Assembly: GCA_030840335.1 (NCBI GenBank)
Contig: JAUZFR010000059.1
Coordinates: forward strand, 1-47,673
Source of the DNA: Actinomycetota bacterium
Lineage (GTDB): Bacteria; Actinomycetota; Actinomycetes; Actinomycetales; Microbacteriaceae
Direction of reading: 5' to 3'
Length of the DNA: 47,673 bases
Notes under the pieces: model-generated
Databases searched by the model: none
What the model was told of the DNA's origin: nothing
What the model saw: the letters and a program-made list of their open reading frames with translations, nothing else
Program-made: the position numbers and the translations under genes
In this document: positions 25,030-33,067 of the stretch, piece by piece
Layout of the letters: every line of letters starts with the position of its first letter
How positions within the stretch are numbered: the stretch's first letter is position 1

Positions 25030-25988
25030 GTGCAGATGTCCGTCGCGTTGCCATTGTCGGCTCCGGGTACATGGGCGGAGGAATCGCGCAGGTCATCGCT
25101 CTCGCCGGCACGACCGTCGTGATCTCCGACGTCAGCGAGGAGATCGCCGCCGCCAACTACGACCGCCTGATCGCGGAGTCGCGTGACTTCGTCAAGGCCG
25201 GGCTGATGCCCGAAGGCTCGACCGAGAAGCTGCTCGCCAACCTTTCGGCCGCCGCCAGCATCGAAGAGGCAGTGCGTGATGCCGACTTCATCGAAGAAGC
25301 GGTGCCCGAGATTCTGGAGATCAAACACGAGACGCTCGCTCGACTGAGTGTGGCGGCCCGGCCCGACGCCGTGATCGGCAGCAATACCTCGACGATCTCG
25401 ATCACCAAACTCGCCGAAGCGGTGGTCGGCCCGGAGCGGTTCCTCGGCGTGCACTTCAGCAACCCGGCCCCGTTCATCCCTGGCGTCGAACTCATCCCGC
25501 ATCCGGCCACGCTCGACAGCGCGGTCGACACGGCAGAAGCTATCGTCGCCTCGACGGGCAAGCAGAGCGCGCGCATCAAGGATTCGACGGGCTTCGTGCT
25601 CAATCGCCTGCAATACGCCCTGTTCTCGGAGGCATCCCAACTCGTTGACGAGGGCGTCGCGACGATCAGTGACATCGACACCATCGTCCGCACGACGTTC
25701 GGCTTCCGTCTGCCGTTCTTCGGCCCGTTCGCGATCGCCGACATGGCCGGGCTGGATGTCTACGAATTCTGTTACCGCTCGCTGCAGACCACCTTTCCCG
25801 AACGGTTCGCGACCCCGAAGATGCTCGCGGAGCTCGTCGCCCAGGGCAAGTTCGGCACGAAAACCGGGTCCGGGTTCTTGAACGTTCCGGCCGAGCGAAC
25901 CCCGGCGCTCGTCGCCTATCGCAACAACGCATACGTTCGCATGCAGCAACTGCTCGATGAGCTCGGACCGGCGCCGCTCGATGAGTGA
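25026..25988 (+). CDS. 3-hydroxyacyl-CoA dehydrogenase family protein (possible L-gulonate-3-dehydrogenase type)
   Basis: A 320-residue NAD-dependent dehydrogenase. Residues 8-24 form the dinucleotide fold with GSGYMGGG; the catalytic dyad is His143 in VHFSNPAP and Glu155 in GVELIP; the C-terminal helical domain follows with the TGFVLNRLQYALFSEA segment. The family includes 3-hydroxybutyryl-CoA dehydrogenases and the lambda-crystallin/L-gulonate 3-dehydrogenases. No thiolase or acyl-CoA genes are near, while sugar-acid genes surround it, so a 3-dehydrogenase for an aldonate is the better guess. It overlaps its upstream neighbour by four bases and its downstream neighbour by eight. Confidence 0.82.
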   Translation: MSADVRRVAIVGSGYMGGGIAQVIALAGTTVVISDVSEEIAAANYDRLIAESRDFVKAGLMPEGSTEKLLANLSAAASIEEAVRDADFIEEAVPEILEIKHETLARLSVAARPDAVIGSNTSTISITKLAEAVVGPERFLGVHFSNPAPFIPGVELIPHPATLDSAVDTAEAIVASTGKQSARIKDSTGFVLNRLQYALFSEASQLVDEGVATISDIDTIVRTTFGFRLPFFGPFAIADMAGLDVYEFCYRSLQTTFPERFATPKMLAELVAQGKFGTKTGSGFLNVPAERTPALVAYRNNAYVRMQQLLDELGPAPLDE

Positions 25989-26862
25989 TCTGCTTGCGCC
26001 CGGCGCGACGCTTGAGAAACTGTTCACCGGAACCGTCTGGGGTGAGGGTCCGGTGTGGATGCCGGAGTCGTCCCGGCTGCGGTGGAGCGACATCCCGAAC
26101 GATCGGATTCTCGAGTTCGACGCTGCAACCGGTCAAACGGCGGTGTATCGCGAGGCGGTCGAATTCACCAACGGACGCACGCTCGATCTCGCGGGCAACG
26201 TCGTGCAGTGCAGCCACGGACGCCGGTCAGTCGAGACGGAGATCGACGGCGTGCCGCACACCCTCGTGGATCACTGGGGCGAGCACCGGCTGAACTCCCC
26301 GAACGACGTCGTGGTCGCATCCGATGGAACGATCTGGTTCACCGACCCGTCCTATGGGATTGTGACCGGAACGATCGAGGGGCACGACGGCGACGAGGAG
26401 TACGGCGGATGCTTCGTGTTCCGGTTCGACCCGGCTTCGGGCATCCTGTCCCCCGTCATCGTCGACCGGATCGCGCCGAACGGCCTGGCGTTCTCGCCCG
26501 ACGAGAGCATTCTCTACGTGTCGGATACCTGCGATGACGACCGCGCTCGGATCTGGGCGTACGACGTGTCCGTCGCAACCGGAACGGTCTTCGAAGGTCG
26601 CGAGTTCGCGCGACCTCGCCCCGGCATCTCGGACGGCTTTCGTATCGACGTCGAGGGCCGGTTGTGGACGTCAGCGAGTGACGCGGTGCACGTTTACGCG
26701 CCGGATGGTCAGGAATTGCTCGCGATTCCGGTGCCGGAGCCGATCGCCAACGTCTGCTTCGGGGGCGACAACGGCAATGATCTGTATGTGACCGCGACGA
26801 CGAGTCTGTATCGGATCCGCACCACCACCCTTAGCGCTCGGCGGGCAGGGGCGGCAGACTAA
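25981..26862 (+). CDS. SMP-30/gluconolactonase family lactonase
   Basis: A 293-residue six-bladed propeller protein. The four metal ligands of SMP-30 enzymes are all present: Glu22 (WGEGPVW), Asn108 (NSPNDV), Asn167 (APNGLAFSPDE) and Asp218 (SDGFRID). It should open an aldono-lactone to the free acid, the step after an aldose dehydrogenase. No lactone-forming dehydrogenase is obvious beside it. ATG 25981 lies inside the end of the preceding gene (8-base overlap), which signals tight coupling. Which sugar lactone it uses is not readable. Confidence 0.88.
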   Translation: MSDLLAPGATLEKLFTGTVWGEGPVWMPESSRLRWSDIPNDRILEFDAATGQTAVYREAVEFTNGRTLDLAGNVVQCSHGRRSVETEIDGVPHTLVDHWGEHRLNSPNDVVVASDGTIWFTDPSYGIVTGTIEGHDGDEEYGGCFVFRFDPASGILSPVIVDRIAPNGLAFSPDESILYVSDTCDDDRARIWAYDVSVATGTVFEGREFARPRPGISDGFRIDVEGRLWTSASDAVHVYAPDGQELLAIPVPEPIANVCFGGDNGNDLYVTATTSLYRIRTTTLSARRAGAAD

Positions 26863-26866
26863 GAGG

Positions 26867-27511
26867 ATGACACGATCGCACGTGCTCGTTCTGCCGGGCG
26901 GGGGATATTCGCACCACGCACCCCACGAGGGAGAGCCGATCGCGGCTTGGCTGCGGGGGCTCGGACTCGACGCGAGCGTGCTGCTGTACCCGGTAAAGAC
27001 GCGGTACCCGGCGGCGCTCCAGGTCATCAGGGCGGAGATCCGGCGGTTGCGATCCACTGGCATCGAACGCGTCGCGCTGATCGGTTTCTCTGCTGGCGGC
27101 CATGCCGCCGGGCTGGCCGCGCTTGCAGACGGTGCGGCGATGGACGAGGGGGTGGACGCCGTCATCCTCGGGTACCCGGTGGTCTCGATGCTGTTGGAAT
27201 CGCATCGCGGATCGCGTGAGCAACTCATCGGACCGGATGCGTCGACCAGTCTGCGGGTGAAAACCTCCCTCGACCAGCTCGTCACCGCATCCGCGCCGCC
27301 GTTCTTCATCTGGCACACCGCGGAGGACGCGTCGGTCCCCGTGCAACACTCCTACCTCCTCGGAATGGCACTCGCCGCCGACGGCGTCCCGCATTCTCTG
27401 CACGTATTTCCGCGCGGCGAGCACGGAATCGGTCTCGCGACGGACCGCGGCACGGCCGCCGAATGGCCCGCGCTCTGCGAGGCCTGGCTGAGAGAGCTCG
27501 GCTGGCTCTAG
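26867..27511 (+). CDS. Alpha/beta-hydrolase, BD-FAE/acetyl-xylan-esterase-like
   Basis: A 214-residue serine esterase with nucleophile Ser75 in GFSAGGH, acid Asp154 (HTAEDASVP), base His186 (GEHGIGL) and an oxyanion loop LPGGGYSHHAPHEGEP near the N-terminus. Relatives remove acetyl or feruloyl groups from sugars. It starts four bases after the lactonase stop, so it belongs to the same unit. Deacetylation of imported acetylated sugars is a fair inference. No signal peptide, so cytoplasmic. The purine run AGAGG touches the ATG directly, leaving the ribosome site unclear. Confidence 0.85.
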   Translation: MTRSHVLVLPGGGYSHHAPHEGEPIAAWLRGLGLDASVLLYPVKTRYPAALQVIRAEIRRLRSTGIERVALIGFSAGGHAAGLAALADGAAMDEGVDAVILGYPVVSMLLESHRGSREQLIGPDASTSLRVKTSLDQLVTASAPPFFIWHTAEDASVPVQHSYLLGMALAADGVPHSLHVFPRGEHGIGLATDRGTAAEWPALCEAWLRELGWL

Positions 27512-27525
27512 CCCTCCCGGCCACC

Positions 27526-27573
27526 ACCGCCCACCCCGGCGCCACCAATGCACCACCAATGCGGGCGGGCGGT
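27526..27573. terminator. Imperfect inverted repeat between convergent genes
   Basis: Arms 27526-27536 (ACCGCCCACCC) and 27563-27573 pair with one mismatch around a 26-base loop that contains a short CCACCAATGC tandem duplication. Placed between two converging genes, it may act in both directions. Confidence 0.4.
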
Positions 27574-28673
27574 TAGTCGAGGGGGCCGAGCAGATTGGTC
27601 GCGACCGTCGAGTGCACGGACTCCGTGTCGCTCGGGTGGAAGATGCCCGCCAGAACATCGCGCTGCAGTCTGGCGAGCTCGCTGGACGAGCGGTATGCCC
27701 CGCCTCCCGCGACCCGAGCGGCCTGGTCGACGACATAGCGAGCGGCCTCGGTAGAACGGTGTTTCACTCCCGTCAACATCCGGAACCAGTCCGCGCCGTG
27801 GTTGACAAGCCCATCCACGTCAGCCGCGAGCGTCTCGATCTGCGGAGCCAGTGCGTCGAGGGCGAGGGCGGCATCCGCGAGACGCCAGCGGATGTCGGGG
27901 TCTTTTGCGTAGGTCAGACCGTCGTTCTTGAGAGAGGTGCGTCGGTTCGCCGCCTCGACTCCCAGTGCGACCGCACGATCGGCGATGCCCGCATAGACGG
28001 ATGCGATCAGCAGCAGGAAGTTGGCGAAGATTGCGAAGATGAAAGGGTCCGCGCTGGGCCCGACGGGCAGGATGCGCGAGATCCTCGAGGCCGGGACCAC
28101 CACGCCATCCAGCACCGTCGTATGGCTCTGGGTCGCGCGCATGCCGAGGGTGTCCCAGTCGTCGAGAGACTTCCACCCGGGGGTGTCGCGAGTGATGAAG
28201 CCGTGCACGAGGGAGTCGCCATCGCGCCCGAAGATTCCGAGGCGCGTCCAGGCCGGGGCGAGCGAGGTAAAGATCTTCGTGCCTGTGAAGGAGTAGCCAC
28301 CATCGGCGACGGGCACGGCTCTCGTCAGCGAATCGAACAGCACCAGGTCGTTGCCCGCCTCGCTGTTACCGAATGCGAATAGCTCACCCGCCGCGGCATC
28401 CTCAAGCACCCAGTCGAGCGACAAATCGCCGCGCTCGGAGAGCACCCGCGCGACGCCCACCCACACGAGGTGCATGTTGATGGCGAGCGCGGTCGCCGGC
28501 GCGTAAGCCGCGAGCAGTCGCTGGTCGCGCGCAGTCTCGAGCAGCGACCGCGGAGCCAGGTAACCGGCGGCGGTCAACTCGGCGAGATCTTCGGTGAAGA
28601 ACACGTTGTCGCGGTCGTAACCGGCGGCCCTCGATCGGATGCGTTCAAGCAGCTCCGCAGACAAAACACTCAC
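27573..28673 (-). CDS. Acyl-CoA dehydrogenase family flavoprotein
   Basis: A 366-residue protein with the three-part acyl-CoA dehydrogenase fold: helical N-domain, middle beta-domain (FTGTKIFTSLAP, then DTLGMRATQSHTTVLDGV) and helical C-domain. The C-terminal end reads YRSSSELARLQRDVLAGIFHPSD rather than the usual EGT-type active-site end, closer to DszC/HpaH-like flavin monooxygenases. True acyl-CoA dehydrogenase activity is therefore doubtful; an oxygenase using reduced flavin is an alternative. The start is GTG 28673 with no clear ribosome site. It is divergent from the second LacI gene and convergent with the esterase gene, and stands alone. Confidence 0.8.
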   Translation of the reverse strand: MSVLSAELLERIRSRAAGYDRDNVFFTEDLAELTAAGYLAPRSLLETARDQRLLAAYAPATALAINMHLVWVGVARVLSERGDLSLDWVLEDAAAGELFAFGNSEAGNDLVLFDSLTRAVPVADGGYSFTGTKIFTSLAPAWTRLGIFGRDGDSLVHGFITRDTPGWKSLDDWDTLGMRATQSHTTVLDGVVVPASRISRILPVGPSADPFIFAIFANFLLLIASVYAGIADRAVALGVEAANRRTSLKNDGLTYAKDPDIRWRLADAALALDALAPQIETLAADVDGLVNHGADWFRMLTGVKHRSTEAARYVVDQAARVAGGGAYRSSSELARLQRDVLAGIFHPSDTESVHSTVATNLLGPLD

Positions 28674-28739
28674 CCGGCAAGGCTACGGCTTTTGGATTCT
28701 GTGCGGTGAGGAACGAGCGCGCCCGAACGTGGCGATAGA

Positions 28740-28745
28740 TAAGCT
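28740..28745 (+). promoter_or_regulatory. Probable -10 of a leaderless promoter (second LacI gene)
   Basis: TAAGCT, six bases, then GTG 28752. CACCTC directly before the start is the reverse of a ribosome site, so SD-led initiation is unlikely. Confidence 0.45.
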
Positions 28746-28751
28746 CACCTC

Positions 28752-29789
28752 GTGGCAGAAAAGCCGGTCGGCAACCCGACGCTCTACGACGTAGCCCTGG
28801 CGGCGGGCGTTTCACTCGCGACCGCCTCACGCGCGCTTAACGGCAGCGCGCGCAAGGTCAACGACTCGTACCGCGAACGCGTGCTCGCCGCGGCGGAGCA
28901 ACTCGGCTACACGCCGAACCTGTCGGCGCAGGCCGTAGCCAGGGGCGCATCCAACACGGTCGCTCTCCTGGTCAGCGACATCGCCGACCCTTACTTCTCG
29001 TCCATCGCGGCGGGTGTCGTTCGAGAGGCGGAGGCCGCCGGCCTGACCGTGACCATGGCCGTCACCAATCGGGATTCCGAACGCGAGATCGAGCTGGTGC
29101 GCATTATGCGCGGGCAGCGTCCGCAAATCATCGTCGTCGCCGGCAGCCGTCTCGTCGACGATCGCCGACAGGATGCGCTGATTGCCGAGCTGGAAGCGTT
29201 CTCCAGTGCCGGCGGACGCGTCGTCATCATCAGTCAGAACCAGCTGCCGTTCGACACCGTCCTCATCGACAACCGCACGGGCGCGGAAGAACTCGCGCGC
29301 TCCCTGGTCGGCCTCGGTTATCGCTCGTTCGGTATCCTCGCCGGTCCGGACAACCTGATGACCGCGCGGGATCGGGATGACGCCTTCCGGGCCGAACTCG
29401 ACAAAGCGGGCATCCGGGTGGATGCCGCAGCCGTTGTGCATGGAGGCTTCACGCGCGACGGCGGCTATGAGGCGATGGGGCGCCTGGTCGACTCGGACGC
29501 CTTCGCGTCGCTCGAGGTCGTGTTCGCGGTCAACGACGTGATGGCAATCGGAGCAATGGCCGCGCTGCGCGATCGCGGCATCGATGTTCCCGGGCGGATC
29601 GCCGTCGCCGGCTACGACGACATCCCTTCTGCTCGGGACGTATCGCCGGCCCTCACGACGGTGCATGTGCCGCTCGAAGAGGCTGGCGAGAAGTCGATCT
29701 CACTCGCCCTCGAGGCTTCGCGGCGAGCGCCGGTTATCGCCGGAATCGCGGCCACCCTTGCGGTTCGCGGGAGCACACCCCAGCGCTGA
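28752..29789 (+). CDS. LacI-family regulator of the Gfo/Idh-DUF993 module
   Basis: A 345-residue LacI/GalR regulator. The HTH is LYDVALAAGVSLATASRALN, followed by the hinge (LSAQAVARGASNTVALLVSD) and an effector domain ending with VAVAGYDDIPSARDVSPALT. It lies directly upstream of the oxidoreductase/DUF993/isomerase trio. A perfect LacI-class palindrome covers that trio's promoter, making it the likely local repressor. The inducer is unknown. GTG 28752 fits a leaderless arrangement. Confidence 0.92.
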   Translation: MAEKPVGNPTLYDVALAAGVSLATASRALNGSARKVNDSYRERVLAAAEQLGYTPNLSAQAVARGASNTVALLVSDIADPYFSSIAAGVVREAEAAGLTVTMAVTNRDSEREIELVRIMRGQRPQIIVVAGSRLVDDRRQDALIAELEAFSSAGGRVVIISQNQLPFDTVLIDNRTGAEELARSLVGLGYRSFGILAGPDNLMTARDRDDAFRAELDKAGIRVDAAAVVHGGFTRDGGYEAMGRLVDSDAFASLEVVFAVNDVMAIGAMAALRDRGIDVPGRIAVAGYDDIPSARDVSPALTTVHVPLEEAGEKSISLALEASRRAPVIAGIAATLAVRGSTPQR

Positions 29790-29799
29790 CCGCCTCGCG

Positions 29800-29828
29800 T
29801 TGCGCGGCCCTAAACCCCCGCGTATAGT
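29800..29828 (+). promoter_or_regulatory. Promoter of the Gfo/Idh-DUF993-isomerase operon
   Basis: TTGCGC (29800-29805), a 17-base spacer and TATAGT (29823-29828), just after the LacI gene stop. Transcription should begin near 29835, inside the palindromic operator. Confidence 0.65.
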
Positions 29829-29847
29829 TGGGAAAGCCCTTTCCCAA
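29828..29847. promoter_or_regulatory. Perfect palindromic LacI-class operator
   Basis: TTGGGAAAGCCCTTTCCCAA: two perfect 9-base arms with a CC centre, overlapping the last base of the -10 and the predicted start of transcription. The GGGAAAG/CTTTCCC form is typical of LacI-family sites and differs from the rhamnose operators, fitting a separate regulator. Confidence 0.8.
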
Positions 29848-29887
29848 GTGTTCATCCGAGCGCTTCGATCTCAGCGAGGAGACCGCC

Positions 29888-31039
29888 TTGACCGTCAGAA
29901 GCATCGGCATCATCATGAATGGTGCCTCCGGACGCATGGGCTACCGCCAGCATCTGCTGCGCTCGATCCTCGCCATCCGTGAGCAGGGTGGCGTGCTGCT
30001 GTCCGACGGAACCCGGGTACAGGTCGAACCCATGCTCGTCGGTCGAAACCTCGCGAAGCTGCGCGAGCTTGCGACGAAGCACGGCATCGAACACTTCACA
30101 GACGACCTCGACGAGGCGCTCGCGAACCCCGAGTTCCCGATCTACTTCGACGCACTCGTGACCCAGGCCAGGGTCCCCGCGATCAAGAAGGCCATCGCAG
30201 CGGGTAAGCACATCTACACCGAGAAGCCGACGGCGGAGACCTTCGCGGACGCGCTCGAACTCGCAGGCCTCGCACGGCAGGCAGGCGTGAAGACCGGCGT
30301 CGTGCACGACAAGCTCTTTCTGCCCGGATTCCGCAAGCTCGCACGCCTTATCGAGTCGGGCTTCTTCGGCGACATCCTGAGCGTTCGGGGCGAGTTCGGC
30401 TACTGGGTGTTTGAGGGCGACTGGCAGCCGGCCCAGCGACCCAGTTGGAATTATCGCAAGGAAGACGGCGGCGGCATTGTCTCCGACATGTTCGCTCACT
30501 GGAACTACGTCATCGAGAGCCTGTTCGGCCGCATCGAGAGCGTGTATGCGCGTGCCGTCACGCATATCCCGACCCGCGTCGACGAGAACGGCAAGCCCTA
30601 TGCCGCAACGGCGGATGATGCGGCCTACGCGATTTTCGAGGTCGAGGGCGGAACGATTGTGCAACTGAACTCGAGCTGGGCCGTGCGCGTCAACCGCAAG
30701 GAGCTCGTCGAATTCCAGGTCGACGGCACGCTGGGCAGCGCGGTGGTCGGACTCTTCGGATGCAAGATCCAGCCTCGCAACGCTACGCCTAAACCGGTGT
30801 GGAACCCCGACATTCCCGAGACGCACGACTACGAGAGCGACTGGCTCGAGGTACCGTCGAACGACGAATTCGAGAACGGATTCAAGGTTCAGTGGGAGCA
30901 GTTCCTGCGCCATGTGCTTGAGGATGCGCCGAACCCGTACGACCTGCTTGCCGGCGCGCGCGGCGTGCGCCTGAGCGAAAAGGGCCTCGAGAGTTCGGCG
31001 GAAGGACGCCGCGTCGATCTCCCGCCGGTCACGCTGTGA
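29888..31039 (+). CDS. Gfo/Idh/MocA-family oxidoreductase 1
   Basis: A 383-residue NAD(P)-dependent oxidoreductase. The Rossmann motif is GIIMNGASGRMG, unusual in having SGRMG; the catalytic lysine is Lys113 in TEKPTAE; the active-site helix reads GGGIVSDMFAHWNYV with the Asp and His of sugar-oxidising members. It probably oxidises a sugar, glycoside or cyclitol hydroxyl to a ketone. TTG 29888 is the preferred start because GAGGAG (29876-29881) sits six bases before it; earlier codons fall in the operator. The stop overlaps the DUF993 start as GTGA. Substrate unknown. Confidence 0.85.
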   Translation: MTVRSIGIIMNGASGRMGYRQHLLRSILAIREQGGVLLSDGTRVQVEPMLVGRNLAKLRELATKHGIEHFTDDLDEALANPEFPIYFDALVTQARVPAIKKAIAAGKHIYTEKPTAETFADALELAGLARQAGVKTGVVHDKLFLPGFRKLARLIESGFFGDILSVRGEFGYWVFEGDWQPAQRPSWNYRKEDGGGIVSDMFAHWNYVIESLFGRIESVYARAVTHIPTRVDENGKPYAATADDAAYAIFEVEGGTIVQLNSSWAVRVNRKELVEFQVDGTLGSAVVGLFGCKIQPRNATPKPVWNPDIPETHDYESDWLEVPSNDEFENGFKVQWEQFLRHVLEDAPNPYDLLAGARGVRLSEKGLESSAEGRRVDLPPVTL

Positions 31040-32193
31040 CGCGGCTGCGGCTGGTCGGGACCGACGGCGCGACTTCGCTTTGCGAGTTGCGCGAGGCGCC
31101 CGGTTTCGTGCGGCCGCAGCATCCGCTTCGGTCGCGCGTGGTCTACGCGGCCGCGCACGTCGTGCCGCAATCGTGGGCCGAGAATGTCCCCGGCGCTCCC
31201 GCCGACATCGACTGGGATGCGACACTCGGCTTTCGGCATCACCTCTGGTCGTGGGGGCTCGGCGTCGCCGATGCGATGGACACGGCCCAACGCAACATGG
31301 GCCTCGACTGGAAAGCCACCGCCGAGCTCATCCGAAGGAGTTCCGCCGAAGCGCGCACCGTCGGGGGCGCTCTCGTCGTCGGGGTCAACACCGATTCCGT
31401 CGACCGTGAGACGATCTCCCTCGATGAGGTGATCGACGCCTACCAGTCGCAACTGGCGGTCGCCGAAGAGGCGGGCGCCGACGTCGTGCTGATGGCGTCG
31501 CGACACCTGGCCCGCGCGGCGACCACCTCCGCCGACTACGAGCGCGTCTACGCACAGGTGCTCGGGCGGGCATCCGCACCGGTGATCCTGCACTGGCTCG
31601 GCGACGCGTTCGACTCGAACCTCGCGGGCTACTGGGGATCGTCGGATGTCGGCGTTGCCATGGATACGGTGGTGCGGATCATCGAAGACAACGTCGACCG
31701 CGTTGCCGGGATCAAGATGTCACTGCTCAATGCCGAATCAGAAGTATCACTGCGTGCCCGGCTTCCGCACGGGGTTCGGATGTTCACGGGCGACGATTAC
31801 AACTACGTCGGATTGATCGGTGGAGACGAAACGGCCCACTCGGATGCCCTGCTCGGCGCCTTCGCGGCGCTCGGCCCAAACGCGTCCGCGGCCGTGCAGG
31901 CCCTCGATCGCGACGACCCCGCCGAGTACCGGCGCATCCTCGGTCCGACAGAAGAACTCGCCCGCCACATCTTCGCGAGCCCGACCCAGTTCTACAAGAC
32001 CGGCGTCGCGTTCCTCGCCTGGCTCAATGGGCACCAGCCTGCCTTCGCCATGGTCGGTGGGCTGCAATCGGCTCGAAGCCTGCCGCACCTCAGCGAGATA
32101 GTGAGGCTCGCGAACGAGGTCGGTGCGCTCGAAAAGCCCGAACTCGCGACACAACGCTGGCACGCGCTGCTCGACCTGAACGGCATCTCATGA
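31036..32193 (+). CDS. DUF993 family, dihydrodipicolinate-synthase-like aldolase of unknown function
   Basis: A 385-residue protein resembling the DapA/NanA class I aldolase barrel. AEEAGADVVLMAS matches the DapA strand/helix pattern, and Lys227 in VAGIKMSLL is where the Schiff-base lysine (GIK) is expected. The DapA catalytic tyrosine region (YNxPxRTG) is replaced by PVILHWLGDAFDSNL, putting His186 in place of Tyr, so the chemistry must differ. I place it in DUF993 by memory of this pattern. Cleavage of a keto-sugar acid or keto-sugar is a reasonable guess. It overlaps both neighbours by four bases (GTGA and ATGA). Confidence 0.75.
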   Translation: MTRLRLVGTDGATSLCELREAPGFVRPQHPLRSRVVYAAAHVVPQSWAENVPGAPADIDWDATLGFRHHLWSWGLGVADAMDTAQRNMGLDWKATAELIRRSSAEARTVGGALVVGVNTDSVDRETISLDEVIDAYQSQLAVAEEAGADVVLMASRHLARAATTSADYERVYAQVLGRASAPVILHWLGDAFDSNLAGYWGSSDVGVAMDTVVRIIEDNVDRVAGIKMSLLNAESEVSLRARLPHGVRMFTGDDYNYVGLIGGDETAHSDALLGAFAALGPNASAAVQALDRDDPAEYRRILGPTEELARHIFASPTQFYKTGVAFLAWLNGHQPAFAMVGGLQSARSLPHLSEIVRLANEVGALEKPELATQRWHALLDLNGIS

Positions 32194-33026
32194 CGCTCGA
32201 TCGCTTCTCGATCAACCAGGCGACACTCAAGTTGGCCCCATTCGAAGCGGTCATCTCGGCCCTCGGCGACATCGGCGCCTCATCGGTCGGCGTCTGGCGA
32301 GAGACGATCGCCGAGCTGGGTGCGAATGCCGTGGCCTCCGCGCTGGCGGACGCGGGCGTGCGGGCATCCAGCCTGTGCCGTGGCGGGTTCTTCACTTCGA
32401 ACGATGCGGCCGCCTGGAGCGCGGCGCTCGACGACAATCGACGCGCGATCGACGAAGCCGCGGCCATTGGTGCGCCCGCGCTGGTGCTTGTCGCCGGCGG
32501 GCTCCCCGACGGATCGCGCGACCTCATCGGAGCGCGCGCACGGGTGCGAGACGCCATTGGTGAACTCGAGCCGCATGCATCCGCGGTCGGCGTCACCCTG
32601 GCAATCGAGGCGCTGCACCCGATGTACGCGGCAGACCGCGCCGTCATCTCGACCCTCGGCCAGGCACTCGACATCGCCGAACAATTTCCCAGTCGTTCGG
32701 TGGGAGTAGTCGTCGACACGTTTCACGTCTGGTGGGACCCGCAGCTCGCGGCACAGGTCGAAAGGGCAGGCGCACACCACCGTATCGCGAGCTTCCAGGT
32801 CTGCGACTGGCTCACGCCGATCGCCGCGGATGCCCTGCTTTCGCGCGGATATCCCGGAGACGGCCACATCGATTTCGCCTCGATCACACAACTCGTGCGC
32901 GATGCCGGCTACACGGGCGATGTCGAGGTCGAGATCTTCAACCAGTCCGTCTGGGACGATGACTGGCTGACCGTCGCGCGCACGGCGGCAGACCGGTACG
33001 AACGTCTGGTCGAGCCGTACCTCTAG
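32190..33026 (+). CDS. Sugar phosphate isomerase/epimerase family TIM barrel 2
   Basis: A 278-residue AP-endonuclease-2-like barrel. Probable metal ligands are in LAIEALHP (Glu), GVVVDTFHVWWD (Asp/His), GDGHIDFASI (His/Asp) and VEVEIFNQS (Glu), the usual order. It is smaller than and not closely similar to barrel 1 at 24031. It is the third gene of the coupled trio and would isomerise, epimerise or dehydrate the keto-product of the oxidoreductase before or after the DUF993 step. ATG 32190 overlaps the previous stop as ATGA. Confidence 0.86.
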   Translation: MTLDRFSINQATLKLAPFEAVISALGDIGASSVGVWRETIAELGANAVASALADAGVRASSLCRGGFFTSNDAAAWSAALDDNRRAIDEAAAIGAPALVLVAGGLPDGSRDLIGARARVRDAIGELEPHASAVGVTLAIEALHPMYAADRAVISTLGQALDIAEQFPSRSVGVVVDTFHVWWDPQLAAQVERAGAHHRIASFQVCDWLTPIAADALLSRGYPGDGHIDFASITQLVRDAGYTGDVEVEIFNQSVWDDDWLTVARTAADRYERLVEPYL

Positions 33027-33067
33027 ACGCCCGCGAACCGCGCGCCGTGACAGTTAGTCTTCCTCGG

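Noticed and set aside
25026-25988. Beta-oxidation 3-hydroxybutyryl-CoA dehydrogenase
   Set aside because: The fold fits, but no thiolase, enoyl-CoA hydratase or acyl-CoA ligase is near, and the coupled genes are sugar-acid enzymes. Kept as an alternative only.
27542-27562. Short CCACCAATGCA tandem repeat as a possible CRISPR or minisatellite start
   Set aside because: Only two units, no spacers, within the loop of a terminator-like hairpin.
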